Shown here piece after piece: positions 56,271 through 64,000 of a DNA stretch of 64,000 bases (position 1 is its first letter; every line of letters begins with the position of its first letter). The notes beneath the pieces were generated by a model, which ran no database searches, was not told the DNA's origin, and saw only the letters and a list, made by a program, of their open reading frames with translations. The translations under genes were made by a program, and so were the position numbers. The DNA is from Flammeovirga kamogawensis. Its GTDB lineage: Bacteria > Bacteroidota > Bacteroidia > Cytophagales > Flammeovirgaceae. The stretch spans positions 3,735,001 to 3,799,000 of the forward strand of contig NZ_CP076128.1 of the NCBI RefSeq assembly GCF_018736065.1, in the 5' to 3' direction.

Positions 56271-56729
56271 CTAGTAAGTATCTTTATGTATATCTTTTGA
56301 TTGGATAAAATGATTCCCCTCAAAAAGATTAGTAATTTTATCTACAAAAAAAGATTGCCCTATTACACAATATTGGAAATCTGTTAATTGAAATAATTCC
56401 GTCTGAATACTTAAAGGAGTTAGGCTATTAAGTCCATCACATAAAATCACATTTATAGTGTTAAAGTGAGTTCTTAATAATGTTTCCTGAAAAGTAGGTA
56501 GTGAATTTTTACTTTTCAGATAAAATAAATAAACAGGATTTTTAAACCTTTTATTTTTTAACTCTTGAAGTATAGGGAATGCTTTATTAATATGATCTTC
56601 ATCTATAAATAGAGCAAAACCTTTATTAGTATTATAGGTAGAACATTTAGACTGACTACTATTTTTTTTGTAATTATTTAGAACTTCATATCTTTCAATT
56701 AGATCAGGATTGTGTAAATCTGTAAACAT
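56271..56729 (-). CDS. Protein of unknown function
   Basis: 152 aa, soluble, no signal peptide. Segments 'KGFALFIDEDHINKAFPILQ' and 'NPVYLFYLKSKNSL' look like the Rossmann half of ferredoxin-reductase-like proteins, but the motif is incomplete and I would not name a function. The frame is clean, on the minus strand between the ffs terminator and the DUF2141 gene. Confidence 0.6.
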   Translation of the reverse strand: MFTDLHNPDLIERYEVLNNYKKNSSQSKCSTYNTNKGFALFIDEDHINKAFPILQELKNKRFKNPVYLFYLKSKNSLPTFQETLLRTHFNTINVILCDGLNSLTPLSIQTELFQLTDFQYCVIGQSFFVDKITNLFEGNHFIQSKDIHKDTY

Positions 56730-56795
56730 ATCTTTTACGGTTGAGAGAAAGTTAATTGATATTTAATTAGGGCATTTTAAGGTGATAAGTTTCTA

Positions 56796-57215
56796 TCACT
56801 TTAAATTAATCACAAGGTTAGTAACGTTAGTATTTAATGTGGAAAATGAGACTTCCGAATATTTTGGAGCAACTAATCTTCCAAATTTGTTATTAGAATA
56901 ACCATATTTCTCTAGAGGTACACCAATAATATTAGTAGTTATTTCTTCATTTTCATCCTCATCATGATATGCTGAAATTGCATAGGTCCCAATGGGTATT
57001 TCTTTAAATGAAACAATAAGTTTATTACTGGTAGGTTTTAAAGTTACTTTACGATAATAATTTAGGTTGTAAAAATAATCTTCTTCGTTATTATATAGAA
57101 CTACTACCACATTTCCTTTTGAATTACTTATCCCCTCTAGTGTTAAAGTAATTGTAGAAGTCTGGGAAGTAGGAACTAAAAAAGAACAAAAATATAGGAT
57201 AAACAGATAAATCAT
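56796..57215 (-). CDS. DUF2141 family secreted protein
   Basis: 139 aa. A short signal sequence ending in 'VPTSQT' precedes 'SNSKGNVVVVLYNNEEDYFY' and 'IPIGTYAISAYHDEDENEE', the pattern of DUF2141, an all-beta secreted family. The acidic 'DEDENEE' loop could bind calcium, but this is not shown. It sits 66 nt upstream of the gene at 56271-56729 on the same strand. Confidence 0.8.
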   Translation of the reverse strand: MIYLFILYFCSFLVPTSQTSTITLTLEGISNSKGNVVVVLYNNEEDYFYNLNYYRKVTLKPTSNKLIVSFKEIPIGTYAISAYHDEDENEEITTNIIGVPLEKYGYSNNKFGRLVAPKYSEVSFSTLNTNVTNLVINLK

Positions 57216-57371
57216 ATATATATATTTTCTTTAACTGATATTGCAATGTATATAATGATTCTGAGATTTTATACTGAATTGTTGCCAATGGGAGTATTGG
57301 GTTATGAAAACAGCTCTGGTGAACGCTATTTAAATGATTTGGGATGAATGGGACAGCTGTGAAAGCTGAAT

Positions 57372-58244
57372 TTACTTATATAAAGCTATTAATTCTTTAG
57401 AAAAGCTTCTTGAAACAGGTATTGTAAATGTGAGATTTCTAAGATGTAATTCATAATTTCTGGCATTACCAGTAACTTTTTCAATTTGATCAAAATTAGC
57501 AATGAAAGATTTATGACAATGATGAATATTGTTAAGTTGATTGACTTGCTCGAATGCTTTTTTTAGCGGGTACCGAATAACTACTTTATTAAGTTTATCA
57601 TCTAAGAAAAAAAATACTTCTAAGTAATTTCCTTCAGATTTAATACATATGAAGTTATTTTGATCGAGTAAAATGTTACTATTGTCTGCAGTGAAATCAA
57701 TTTGAGGAATACGGGCTTTGTCAGCTTTATTATCAACTTTGTCTTCTTCACTATATATATGTTTTGTTATATCTTCAGCTTTAGAAGCATTGACTTGTCT
57801 TAAAGTTTTTTCTGTGAAAATTAAGAATATAACAGTGGGAAAGATACCTACTGAAAAAGTGATACCTATAAATTTAAGAAAAGAATGATTTATTGAAATT
57901 ACTTCTTGACCAATGGTTGATGTATAATACCAATTTCCAATAGATATTATTAAAATAATGAAAGAAGTATAAAGGGCTGCTTTTTTTACAGTCCATTTAT
58001 CAGGATTGAAAGTGCTTTTTAAAATATAGGGGAGAGCAAAGAAAGAAAATGCAACACAACAAAATGTAATAAGTGCATACCCACCAATAAATAGAGGTTT
58101 ATAAAATTGGACTTCACTAATACCGAATGGTTGGAAAATATAGAGAAATCCAAAGACAAAAAGACCAAAAGATACTGAAGAGATTAGTTTGACTTTATTA
58201 CTCTGTAATAGAGGGAATGGAGCATTTAGGTTATTTATAAGCAT
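57372..58244 (-). CDS. Membrane protein with C-terminal LytTR DNA-binding domain
   Basis: 290 aa from ATG 58244; the frame opens at 58316, but that start falls inside a terminator. Four membrane helices (about residues 20-150) are followed by a LytTR domain near residues 190-290: 'ICIKSEGNYLEVFFF', 'RYPLKKAFEQVNQL', 'HHCHKSFIANFDQIEKV' and 'IPVSRSFSKELIALY'. It is a membrane-bound transcription regulator, a type common in Bacteroidota. Target genes are unknown; neighbours encode small exported proteins. Confidence 0.85.
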   Translation of the reverse strand: MLINNLNAPFPLLQSNKVKLISSVSFGLFVFGFLYIFQPFGISEVQFYKPLFIGGYALITFCCVAFSFFALPYILKSTFNPDKWTVKKAALYTSFIILIISIGNWYYTSTIGQEVISINHSFLKFIGITFSVGIFPTVIFLIFTEKTLRQVNASKAEDITKHIYSEEDKVDNKADKARIPQIDFTADNSNILLDQNNFICIKSEGNYLEVFFFLDDKLNKVVIRYPLKKAFEQVNQLNNIHHCHKSFIANFDQIEKVTGNARNYELHLRNLTFTIPVSRSFSKELIALYK

Positions 58245-58296
58245 TATTTTACCTACTAAATGAAGTCTTGCATATATATTTATAACCATAAATATA

Positions 58297-58340
58297 AAAA
58301 AAAGTTGCAATACCAATCATTAAGATTGGCATAACAACTT
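58297..58340 (-). terminator. Terminator of the 217-aa barrel gene
   Basis: Minus-strand stem of 17 bp (plus arms 58302-58318 / 58324-58340; one mismatch-like pair), 5-nt loop, then T's. It shows the LytTR gene starts after it. Confidence 0.85.
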
Positions 58341-58350
58341 TTTCTTTTTT

Positions 58351-59004
58351 TTAGAAAATGAAATTTGTTTTTACTGTTCCATATCTATTATAAATCTGAC
58401 TACCCGTATTATCCATATCTAGTAGTCCTAAGTTTCCTTCTCCAATAATTTCAACATATTTTCCAAATCGAAATCCAATACCACACCTCATAGCAATATC
58501 AGATCTCATAAAAGGGGCTGATTTATCTTTATTGGAATGAGCTATATTTTGCTCGTCGGTAGGTGTATAGATAATACTTTTTATTCGATGCGTATAAACA
58601 ACGCCAAGTTCTCCGGTTAATGCTAGCCATCTAAAAATAGGAAGCACAGGGTTAACCGTTAGAGGAATAGAAATATTAGATTCTTTTAATTGATATTTTG
58701 GTTCAGTTAAAGCTTCTGCGTGAAAAGCAGCCTGCAACTGGTTAAATTCAGCTCCCATGGTTAATGAGAAGTACTTAGCAAGGCTTGTTCTGTAGTGTAT
58801 ACCAAAGGAAACACCTGGTTTAGCAGAAATACTAGATACTCCGTTTGTAAGAATAGAGTAATCTGGAAGACTGGCTGTAACTCCAAAAGAAAAGACGGCT
58901 TTGTCCCAATACCTATCGAAGTCTTTTTCCCATTTATTCTTTTGTGCGTGAGATGTAATTGCTAATAGGCAAAGGTATACTGATAAAATGATGTTTTTGT
59001 TCAT
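58351..59004 (-). CDS. Outer-membrane beta-barrel protein
   Basis: 217 aa, signal peptide ending 'LAITSHAQ', then a barrel-like pattern with 'VSFGIHYRTSLAKYFSLTMG' and the C-terminal 'RYGTVKTNFIF' ending in phenylalanine. It matches general outer-membrane porin-family proteins of Bacteroidota (OMP_b-brl type). Substrate unknown. It is followed by its own terminator. Confidence 0.75.
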   Translation of the reverse strand: MNKNIILSVYLCLLAITSHAQKNKWEKDFDRYWDKAVFSFGVTASLPDYSILTNGVSSISAKPGVSFGIHYRTSLAKYFSLTMGAEFNQLQAAFHAEALTEPKYQLKESNISIPLTVNPVLPIFRWLALTGELGVVYTHRIKSIIYTPTDEQNIAHSNKDKSAPFMRSDIAMRCGIGFRFGKYVEIIGEGNLGLLDMDNTGSQIYNRYGTVKTNFIF

Positions 59005-59085
59005 TGTTGTTTTTAGATTCTTGATTAAGAGCTTGATAATTGGTGAATTCTGATTTCGTGAATTTAGATAAAAATGAGAGTATAC

Positions 59086-59119
59086 AAAAAGAGCAGCAAA
59101 ATATCTTGCTGCTCTTTTT
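59086..59119. terminator. Terminator of the 189-aa barrel gene
   Basis: A perfect 14-bp stem (59086-59099 / 59106-59119) with A's on one end and T's on the other, 22 nt after the stop codon of the minus-strand gene at 59141. Confidence 0.9.
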
Positions 59120-59140
59120 GTGAATAATTTCTAAGTTGAA

Positions 59141-59710
59141 TTATTTCATTTTATTCTTTTTACTGAAATCAAATGCCTTACTAAACATTATTCCCCAGAA
59201 CCATTGCCCAGAAGAAGTAACGCCTGTTTCAGCTCCAATTTGAGCTTTTAACTTAGGTAAATTATAATATACATCAAACCAATAGGATTGACTCCATGAA
59301 GAGAAAGTATCAGCAGGTACTTCGGAGGTACCCGTACCATCTCTAAGTGTTTCATGTTGGTTAAGTGTCCATCCAATTGCAAAATCCCATCTGCCTCCAG
59401 GAGCCCAATAATAACCATTTGTGAACGAGTAGTTATTAAGATCTGAGGTAACATCTTTGTTAAATACTAAATAGGGTAAGAACTCTCCAAATAGGTGACC
59501 ATAACCTAATGATAGAGAAACATTTTCTTCTGCAAAATCTTGATAACCCACACGTACATTTAATAAATTTGTATCATCAATATTTTGCCATATTGATAAT
59601 TGTTGAACACCACCCATTCCGTAGTAGTATTGTAAGCTTGTTTGTGCTTGAACGTTGTTTGAGTAGACTCCTAAAACAACAATGCAGAAAATAAGTAGTA
59701 GCTTTTTCAC
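59141..59710 (-). CDS. Small outer-membrane barrel protein
   Basis: 189 aa. Signal peptide ending 'YSNNVQAQ'. The mature part shows alternating beta-strands, 'VRVGYQDFAEENVSLSLGYG' and 'YWAPGGRWDFAIGWTLNQHE', and an aromatic-rich C-terminus 'MFSKAFDFSKKNKMK' with a basic tail. It may be a nucleoside-channel-like (Tsx) or other small barrel. I cannot name the substrate. It is one of three barrel-type genes in this 3-kb region. Confidence 0.65.
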   Translation of the reverse strand: MKKLLLIFCIVVLGVYSNNVQAQTSLQYYYGMGGVQQLSIWQNIDDTNLLNVRVGYQDFAEENVSLSLGYGHLFGEFLPYLVFNKDVTSDLNNYSFTNGYYWAPGGRWDFAIGWTLNQHETLRDGTGTSEVPADTFSSWSQSYWFDVYYNLPKLKAQIGAETGVTSSGQWFWGIMFSKAFDFSKKNKMK

Positions 59711-59869
59711 GTAAAGTAGTTTAAATATTGATAATGATTTTTACAAACAATAATATGATTGCGTTATTATCATGTTTGTATACGAACAAATGTAGTTGGA
59801 GGTCTACTAGAATTTATAATAAAAAACTTAATGACTTATAACATAAACAACTGTTATATTTGAAAATGT

Positions 59870-59916
59870 AAAAGAGCTCCTCTAAATATTTAAAAAATAT
59901 TAAAGGAGCTCTTTTT
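59870..59916. terminator. Bidirectional terminator after rimM
   Basis: 12-bp stem AAAAGAGCTCCT (59870-59881) / AGGAGCTCTTTT (59904-59915) plus an AT-rich inner helix; on the minus strand it ends the rimM-SPFH-pth transcript. Confidence 0.88.
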
Positions 59917-59944
59917 ATTGCGAATTTGATAATGATACAGATTG

Positions 59945-60469
59945 TTATTCCATGTAAATATCAAGTAATCCTTCTGGTAAATTTGTATTAAGTACTTTGT
60001 TATCAAGTTCTGCTGTTAAAATAATATCATCACTGATAGGTATTAATACTTCTTTACCTTTATACTCCATCTCTAAAATATCCTGAGCAGAATTTGTATA
60101 GATTTTACTAACAGTACCCAATTCACCAAGGTTTTGATCTACAACTTTAAAATCAACGATATCATGATAGTAAAATTGACCTTCTGGTAATTTAGGTAAA
60201 GCAGACATTGGAAGGAATAATTGAGCATCTTTCAATGCTTCAGCATCTTCAATTGTATCAATATCTTCAAACTTAGCAATGTATCTATTGTTATGTAGAG
60301 AAAGGTACTCTAAAAAGAAAGGAACTAGATTCCCTCTTCTTTCAATAAATACAGCATCAATACCTTCGTACTTAGAAGGATCATCAACATCTAAAAAGAA
60401 TAAAACTTCTCCTTTTAACCCGTGAGTTTTTGTAATCTTACCAAACTCAAAACAATCATCTTTATGCAT
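59945..60469 (-). CDS. rimM: 16S rRNA processing / ribosome maturation factor
   Basis: 174 aa, normal length. It binds S19 and helps assemble the 30S head. 'FEFGKITKTHGLKGEVLFFL' and the C-terminal PRC-barrel, 'GQFYYHDIVDFKVVDQNLGE' and 'GKEVLIPISDDIIL', are diagnostic. In many bacteria it sits with rpsP and trmD. Here it is instead the last gene after SPFH and pth. Confidence 0.95.
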   Translation of the reverse strand: MHKDDCFEFGKITKTHGLKGEVLFFLDVDDPSKYEGIDAVFIERRGNLVPFFLEYLSLHNNRYIAKFEDIDTIEDAEALKDAQLFLPMSALPKLPEGQFYYHDIVDFKVVDQNLGELGTVSKIYTNSAQDILEMEYKGKEVLIPISDDIILTAELDNKVLNTNLPEGLLDIYME

Positions 60470-60502
60470 AATTCTAGAATATAATCTTAATCAATAGGCA
60501 TG

Positions 60503-61252
60503 TTATTTCTCTGTCATTAACAATGTTAATAACTGGAGTTTCATATCTGCCTTTTCACTTTCAGATAGTTGATTTAATTCATCAACTTCTTGTACCATTT
60601 GTTGTGCTAGAGAAACAGCATCTTCTGTAGAACGCTTTTTACTTAATTGTCTAACACCATTAAAACGAGCACTTTCTAAATACAAGCCATTTTCTAATAG
60701 CTTCTTTTTTAATGCAGTAGCATACGCACTAGAGATGGTATTAGAATGTAAGCGCAAAGAAACACGTTCTTTTCCTAAATCTTCATACGGATACATTTCT
60801 ATTAACGTTTGTGCTGTTTCTTTTGCAATAGAACTTACAGATTCCTTAATATTAGATAGTCCAAATTGTGCTTTAGCTGCATCTTCAACTTTCCAGCGTA
60901 ATTCTATACTTACTTCTAACTGAACACCATCTTTTGCAAAAGTTTCCCAAGGGCCAACCATATTTACGTGGTCTTTTAAAGAAACTCTTTTTATAGATCT
61001 AAATGGATGAGACCAATAAAACCCAGCAACATCAATAGTGCCTTTATATTTACCCATTAAAGAAAGCAATACAGCTTCACCTTGGTGAGTAACAAAATAT
61101 CCTCTAATTAAAACTAGGTCGATAAAAAGGATAAGCATAGACACAGCTCCTAAATTAGGTAATGAGAGTACATAGCCAGCTAAACCAAATAGAGCAGCTT
61201 GGATTACAATCATAAAGTATCCAGAAAATCCTTTAATATATTTGTCAGTCAT
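60503..61252 (-). CDS. SPFH / band 7 domain membrane protein
   Basis: 249 aa. Two membrane segments at residues 10-55 ('MIVIQAALFGLAGYVLSLPN' and 'AVSMLILFIDLVLIRGYFV'), then an SPFH core: 'GEAVLLSLMGKYKGTIDVAG', 'FYWSHPFRSIKRVSLKDHVN' and 'DGVQLEVSIELRWKVEDAAK', followed by a helical C-terminus. Such proteins form membrane microdomain scaffolds and regulate proteases. It lies 3 nt downstream of pth and 33 nt upstream of rimM, a tight operon. Confidence 0.88.
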   Translation of the reverse strand: MTDKYIKGFSGYFMIVIQAALFGLAGYVLSLPNLGAVSMLILFIDLVLIRGYFVTHQGEAVLLSLMGKYKGTIDVAGFYWSHPFRSIKRVSLKDHVNMVGPWETFAKDGVQLEVSIELRWKVEDAAKAQFGLSNIKESVSSIAKETAQTLIEMYPYEDLGKERVSLRLHSNTISSAYATALKKKLLENGLYLESARFNGVRQLSKKRSTEDAVSLAQQMVQEVDELNQLSESEKADMKLQLLTLLMTEK

Positions 61253-61255
61253 TTT

Positions 61256-61816
61256 TTATTTGTTGTATTGATTCATGGTTCTTGCTAGGCCAATAGAACA
61301 GAAAGATAAACACATTTCAGAAGACTTTTCAATTAATGTACTTAGATCAATTTTTTCATCTTCAGAAAACTCACCCAATACAAAATCAATTTGTTTACCT
61401 TTTGAGTAATTGTCGCCAATACCAAAACGTAACCTAGGGTAAGCAGCTGTTTGTAACTGAGCTTCTATGTCTTTCAGACCATTATGGCCAGCAGCTCCGC
61501 CTTTACCCCTCATTCTTAAAGTTGTATAAGGAAGTGCAAGGTCATCTACAATAACCAGAATATTCTCTGTTTTTATTTTTAACTGATTTGCCCAGTATTT
61601 TAAAGCCTTTCCACTTAAATTCATAAAAGTAGTAGGTTTAATTACTGTAATGCTTCTGCCTTTATGTTTAAAATCAGTAACATAAGCCAATCGATCCATT
61701 GTAAAAGATGCACCATTTTCTTTTGCTAAATGATCAGCAACCATAAAGCCAATATTATGTCTGGTATTTGCATATTCAGGTCCAATGTTACCAAGGCCTA
61801 CAATCAAATATTTCAT
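61256..61816 (-). CDS. pth: Peptidyl-tRNA hydrolase
   Basis: 186 aa. It releases tRNA from stalled or dropped-off peptidyl-tRNA. 'VGLGNIGPEYANTRHNIGFM' holds the catalytic His20 and the substrate Asn, and 'IVDDLALPYTTLRMRGKGGA' with 'AGHNGLKDIE' the other active-site residues. It is first in the pth-SPFH-rimM operon. A -7 element TATCTTTG lies 30 nt upstream. Confidence 0.96.
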   Translation of the reverse strand: MKYLIVGLGNIGPEYANTRHNIGFMVADHLAKENGASFTMDRLAYVTDFKHKGRSITVIKPTTFMNLSGKALKYWANQLKIKTENILVIVDDLALPYTTLRMRGKGGAAGHNGLKDIEAQLQTAAYPRLRFGIGDNYSKGKQIDFVLGEFSEDEKIDLSTLIEKSSEMCLSFCSIGLARTMNQYNK

Positions 61817-61845
61817 ATTCTAAATCTGTCTAAATATAATTTTTG

Positions 61846-61853
61846 CAAAGATA
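61846..61853 (-). promoter_or_regulatory. Possible -7 element of pth
   Basis: Minus-strand TATCTTTG, followed by CAAA, 30 nt before the start codon at 61816. No clear -33 element is seen. Confidence 0.45.
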
Positions 61854-61935
61854 ACTTATTTCTTTAGTTGAGTATCTTTTACTTACCTCAACTTTTTTTA
61901 CAATTGAAGAGGAACTCAGAACTATTAACAACATT

Positions 61936-62433
61936 TTAATACAAAGCGAGCACTAAAGCTTTATGATTAAGCTCAATCTGCAGTATTCTTAATTTCCCTT
62001 CATTTAAGTAAGGGTAAGAATATAGATAAGCATCTTCTGTTTTGGTAAGGTGAATTTTCTGAATATTACTATTTAAAGCATATTCATTTTTAATATTATA
62101 GTGATATGCATCCCATAAACTTTTCTCAATTTTATTACTAGGAGTGTCACAAGCTACCCATGCTTTATTTAAGAATTGTGAGACACTATCTGGCATTGTA
62201 TCTAAATTAATTTTTCCACAAGGGCGCTTTTGATCAAAATTATTACTTATCGATGTGCCAATAGAAAAACCTTTCTCTACAATATTAGGCTCCTTAATAC
62301 GCTTAATCTTACGTTCTTTAATTTGTTTGTTCACGCTATTAGAATCAATTTTTTCTGAAGTTTTTAAGCCACAGCTAAAAAATAGACCTATAACCAAAAC
62401 AAATAGAGGAAATTGTTTAGAGATTTTTTTCAT
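61936..62433 (-). CDS. Lipoprotein of unknown function
   Basis: 165 aa. Lipoprotein signal 'LFVLVIGLFFSCG' (C21), then a basic linker 'KQIKERKIKRIKEP', then a globular part with 'DTMPDSVSQFLNKAWVACDT' and 'KTEDAYLYSYPYLNEGKLRI'. No family recognised. It is divergent from the alpha/beta hydrolase gene, with starts 82 nt apart, so a shared control region is likely. Confidence 0.7.
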   Translation of the reverse strand: MKKISKQFPLFVLVIGLFFSCGLKTSEKIDSNSVNKQIKERKIKRIKEPNIVEKGFSIGTSISNNFDQKRPCGKINLDTMPDSVSQFLNKAWVACDTPSNKIEKSLWDAYHYNIKNEYALNSNIQKIHLTKTEDAYLYSYPYLNEGKLRILQIELNHKALVLALY

Positions 62434-62514
62434 TTTTATAAAGACAGGATTTCATTTTATAAATTGCACATCAAAATTAAGTGTTTAGTAACTCTAATTA
62501 AAATTAAGAAGACA

Positions 62515-63282
62515 ATGAATTTGTTTTATAGAGAAATTGGTGAAAAAGGAAATACTCCTTTCTTGATATTTCATGGTTTATTTGGGCAATGTGATAATTG
62601 GATGACTTTAGGTAAAGTATTGTCAGAGAAATTTCATGTTTTTATGATCGATCAGCGTAACCATGGTCAGTCACCACATAGTGAAGATTTTTCATATCAA
62701 TTTTTAGCAGATGATATTAAAGATTTTATAGAGCAACATGAAATAGAAAAACCAATTGTTTTAGGCCATTCTATGGGAGGTAAGGCAGTAATGCAATTTG
62801 CCGCAAATTATCCTTTAATGTTAAGTAGAATGATTGTAGTTGATATTGCACCTCGTTTTTATCCTGTACATCATCAGGTTATTTTAGAAGGATTAAATGC
62901 ACTACCTATAACAACAATCAAAACTAGAGGTGAAGCAGATAAAGCCTTGGCTGAATATATACCAAATTTTGGCGAGCGTTCTTTCTTACTTAAAAATATA
63001 TATCGTAAAAAAGAAGGTGGGTTTGCTTGGCGACCAAACTTAAAAGTAATTACAGAGAAGATTGAAGAGGTAGGTAAGGCATTAGAATCAAATCATTTAA
63101 TTGAGGTGCCTACGTTGTTTATAGGTGGAGGTAATTCTAATTATATTCAAGCTGTTGATCAGAAAGAGATTAATGAAAAGTTCGCTTCAGTGCATATTGT
63201 TATGATAGAAGGAGCAGGGCATTGGGTACATGCAGAAAAGCCAAAAGAATTGTTGGATGCAATTAATCAGTTTGTTTTTTAA
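62515..63282 (+). CDS. Alpha/beta-fold hydrolase (YbfF-like esterase)
   Basis: 255 aa from ATG 62515; the frame opens earlier, at 62413, but overlaps the divergent lipoprotein gene and lacks a normal start there. 'FHGLFGQCDNWMTLGKVLSE' (oxyanion-hole loop), 'VLGHSMGGKAVMQFAANYP' with nucleophile Ser, 'DQRNHGQSPHS', and 'EGAGHWVHAEKP' with catalytic His match the esterase YbfF subgroup. Likely an acyl esterase; substrate unknown. Confidence 0.88.
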   Translation: MNLFYREIGEKGNTPFLIFHGLFGQCDNWMTLGKVLSEKFHVFMIDQRNHGQSPHSEDFSYQFLADDIKDFIEQHEIEKPIVLGHSMGGKAVMQFAANYPLMLSRMIVVDIAPRFYPVHHQVILEGLNALPITTIKTRGEADKALAEYIPNFGERSFLLKNIYRKKEGGFAWRPNLKVITEKIEEVGKALESNHLIEVPTLFIGGGNSNYIQAVDQKEINEKFASVHIVMIEGAGHWVHAEKPKELLDAINQFVF

Positions 63283-63347
63283 TTTTTTAAAGTTTTTATT
63301 GTACTTTTAAATGTAGAAACGACAGTAAACGAAATCAACCCATTAGT

Positions 63348-64000
63348 ATGAACTCTACAGAAGATTTTATACCATATATATCAGATAATATTTCTGATGA
63401 AGAAATGTTACTTTGCTCCGAGAAATATTACTCTAAAATTAACAAAAGGCGATCATTAAGAGAGTTTTCAAAAAAACAGGTTCCTAAGGAAATTATAGAG
63501 AATATTATTAAAGCCGCAAGTTGTGCACCTTCGGGAGCAAATAAGCAGCCATGGATGTTCTGTGCTGTTTCTTCTGCTGAGGTAAAGAAAAATATTAGAA
63601 AAGCTGCTGAAAAAGAAGAATATGAAGGTTATCACGGAAGAATGAGTGATGAGTGGATTGAAGATCTAAAGCAATTTGGAACAGATTGGCATAAAGAGTT
63701 TTTAGAAGAAGCTCCTTGGTTAATTGTTGTATTTAAGCAGGTTTATAATATAGATGATGAAGGAATTCGTCATAATAATTATTATGTAAACGAATCTGTA
63801 GGATTGGCTACTGGGTTTTTATTAAATGCAATTCATGAGGTAGGGTTAGTAGCATTAACGCATACACCTTCTCCAATGAACTTTTTAGTGAAAGAACTTA
63901 ATAGACCTGCAAATGAACGTCCTTTCTTGCTAATACCTGTTGGATATCCGAAAGAGAATTCAACAGTACCGAATATTGAAAGAAAACCTTTAGATGAAAT
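63348..64000 (+). CDS. Nitroreductase-family FMN protein, 3' end cut by window
   Basis: 217 codons are present; no stop before the window end. 'INKRRSLREFSKKQVPKEII' and 'KAASCAPSGANKQPWMFCAV' bind FMN in the nitroreductase family, and the 'VNESVGLATGFLLNAIHEVG' and 'ALTHTPSPMNFL' pattern fits the iodotyrosine-deiodinase-like branch. Reduces or dehalogenates an aromatic or similar compound with a flavin; the substrate is not clear. It follows the hydrolase by 65 nt on the same strand, so they may share a transcript. Confidence 0.85.
   Translation, partial: MNSTEDFIPYISDNISDEEMLLCSEKYYSKINKRRSLREFSKKQVPKEIIENIIKAASCAPSGANKQPWMFCAVSSAEVKKNIRKAAEKEEYEGYHGRMSDEWIEDLKQFGTDWHKEFLEEAPWLIVVFKQVYNIDDEGIRHNNYYVNESVGLATGFLLNAIHEVGLVALTHTPSPMNFLVKELNRPANERPFLLIPVGYPKENSTVPNIERKPLDE

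Overview
The window is a chromosomal segment of an AT-rich Bacteroidota, most likely a marine Flammeovirga-like member of the Cytophagales. The evidence is the Bacteroidota promoter form (TTTG, 19-21 nt, TAnnTTTG) in front of several genes, no obvious Shine-Dalgarno motifs, an LpxC-FabZ fusion, DUF4293, DUF4230 and DUF2141 proteins, many outer-membrane barrels and lipoproteins, an archaeal/eukaryal-type ProS, and a small-type SRP RNA. The genus is inference.

Layout. 1-2.4 kb: 3' part of a 23S rRNA gene, then 5S and a terminator. 2.4-7.5 kb: an ACT-like protein, a glycosyltransferase, rpiB, a DUF4293 membrane protein, an acidic protein and an orphan TRAP-type binding lipoprotein. 7.6-11.8 kb: a shortened S10-type ribosomal protein operon (rplC-rplD-rplW-rplB-rpsS-rplV-rpsC) with its own promoter, a leader of about 150 nt and a terminator; rpsJ is absent upstream and rplP-rpmC-rpsQ are absent downstream. 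12-19.7 kb: two tandem NSS-family symporters, glyS, a glucosaminidase lipoprotein, a helix-hairpin-helix protein and an M28 peptidase.

19.7-20.95 kb, minus strand: the most unusual element. Six tandem RNA units of 144-156 nt are separated by 40-nt spacers. Each has a full tRNA-like cloverleaf (7-bp acceptor, Leu-type D-arm, GUC anticodon in a 7-nt loop, normal T-arm), but a 74-86 nt structured region sits where the variable arm should be. Paired base changes between copies support the acceptor, anticodon and variable-arm stems. The array has a plausible promoter upstream and an intrinsic terminator that overlaps the end of the peptidase gene.

21-34.3 kb: an RsmI-like methylase, a Na/Pi symporter, a lysine-rich repeat protein with a TauE/SafE permease, serS, rpsT, a PagL-like acyloxyacyl hydrolase, a radical SAM protein, a NeuD-like acyltransferase, proS, a Gly/Tyr-rich repeat protein and a FadL-like barrel. 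34.4-39.8 kb: an HD hydrolase, the lipid A genes lpxD, lpxC-fabZ and lpxA, and an ABC ATPase. 39.9-46.3 kb: a lipoprotein, a DAACS symporter, a second DAACS symporter fused to a solute-binding domain, and a large L,D-transpeptidase lipoprotein. 46.4-52.7 kb, minus strand: small proteins, a barrel, a 1176-aa propeller/PP2C phosphatase and a DUF4230 protein. 53-56.2 kb: an SNF2 helicase and ffs. 56.3-62.4 kb, minus strand: small secreted proteins, a LytTR membrane protein, barrels, and rimM-SPFH-pth. 62.5-64 kb: an alpha/beta hydrolase and the start of a nitroreductase.

Most genes are housekeeping or envelope functions. Nothing looks like a phage, IS or CRISPR. The tRNA-like hexamer is the element that known families do not explain.
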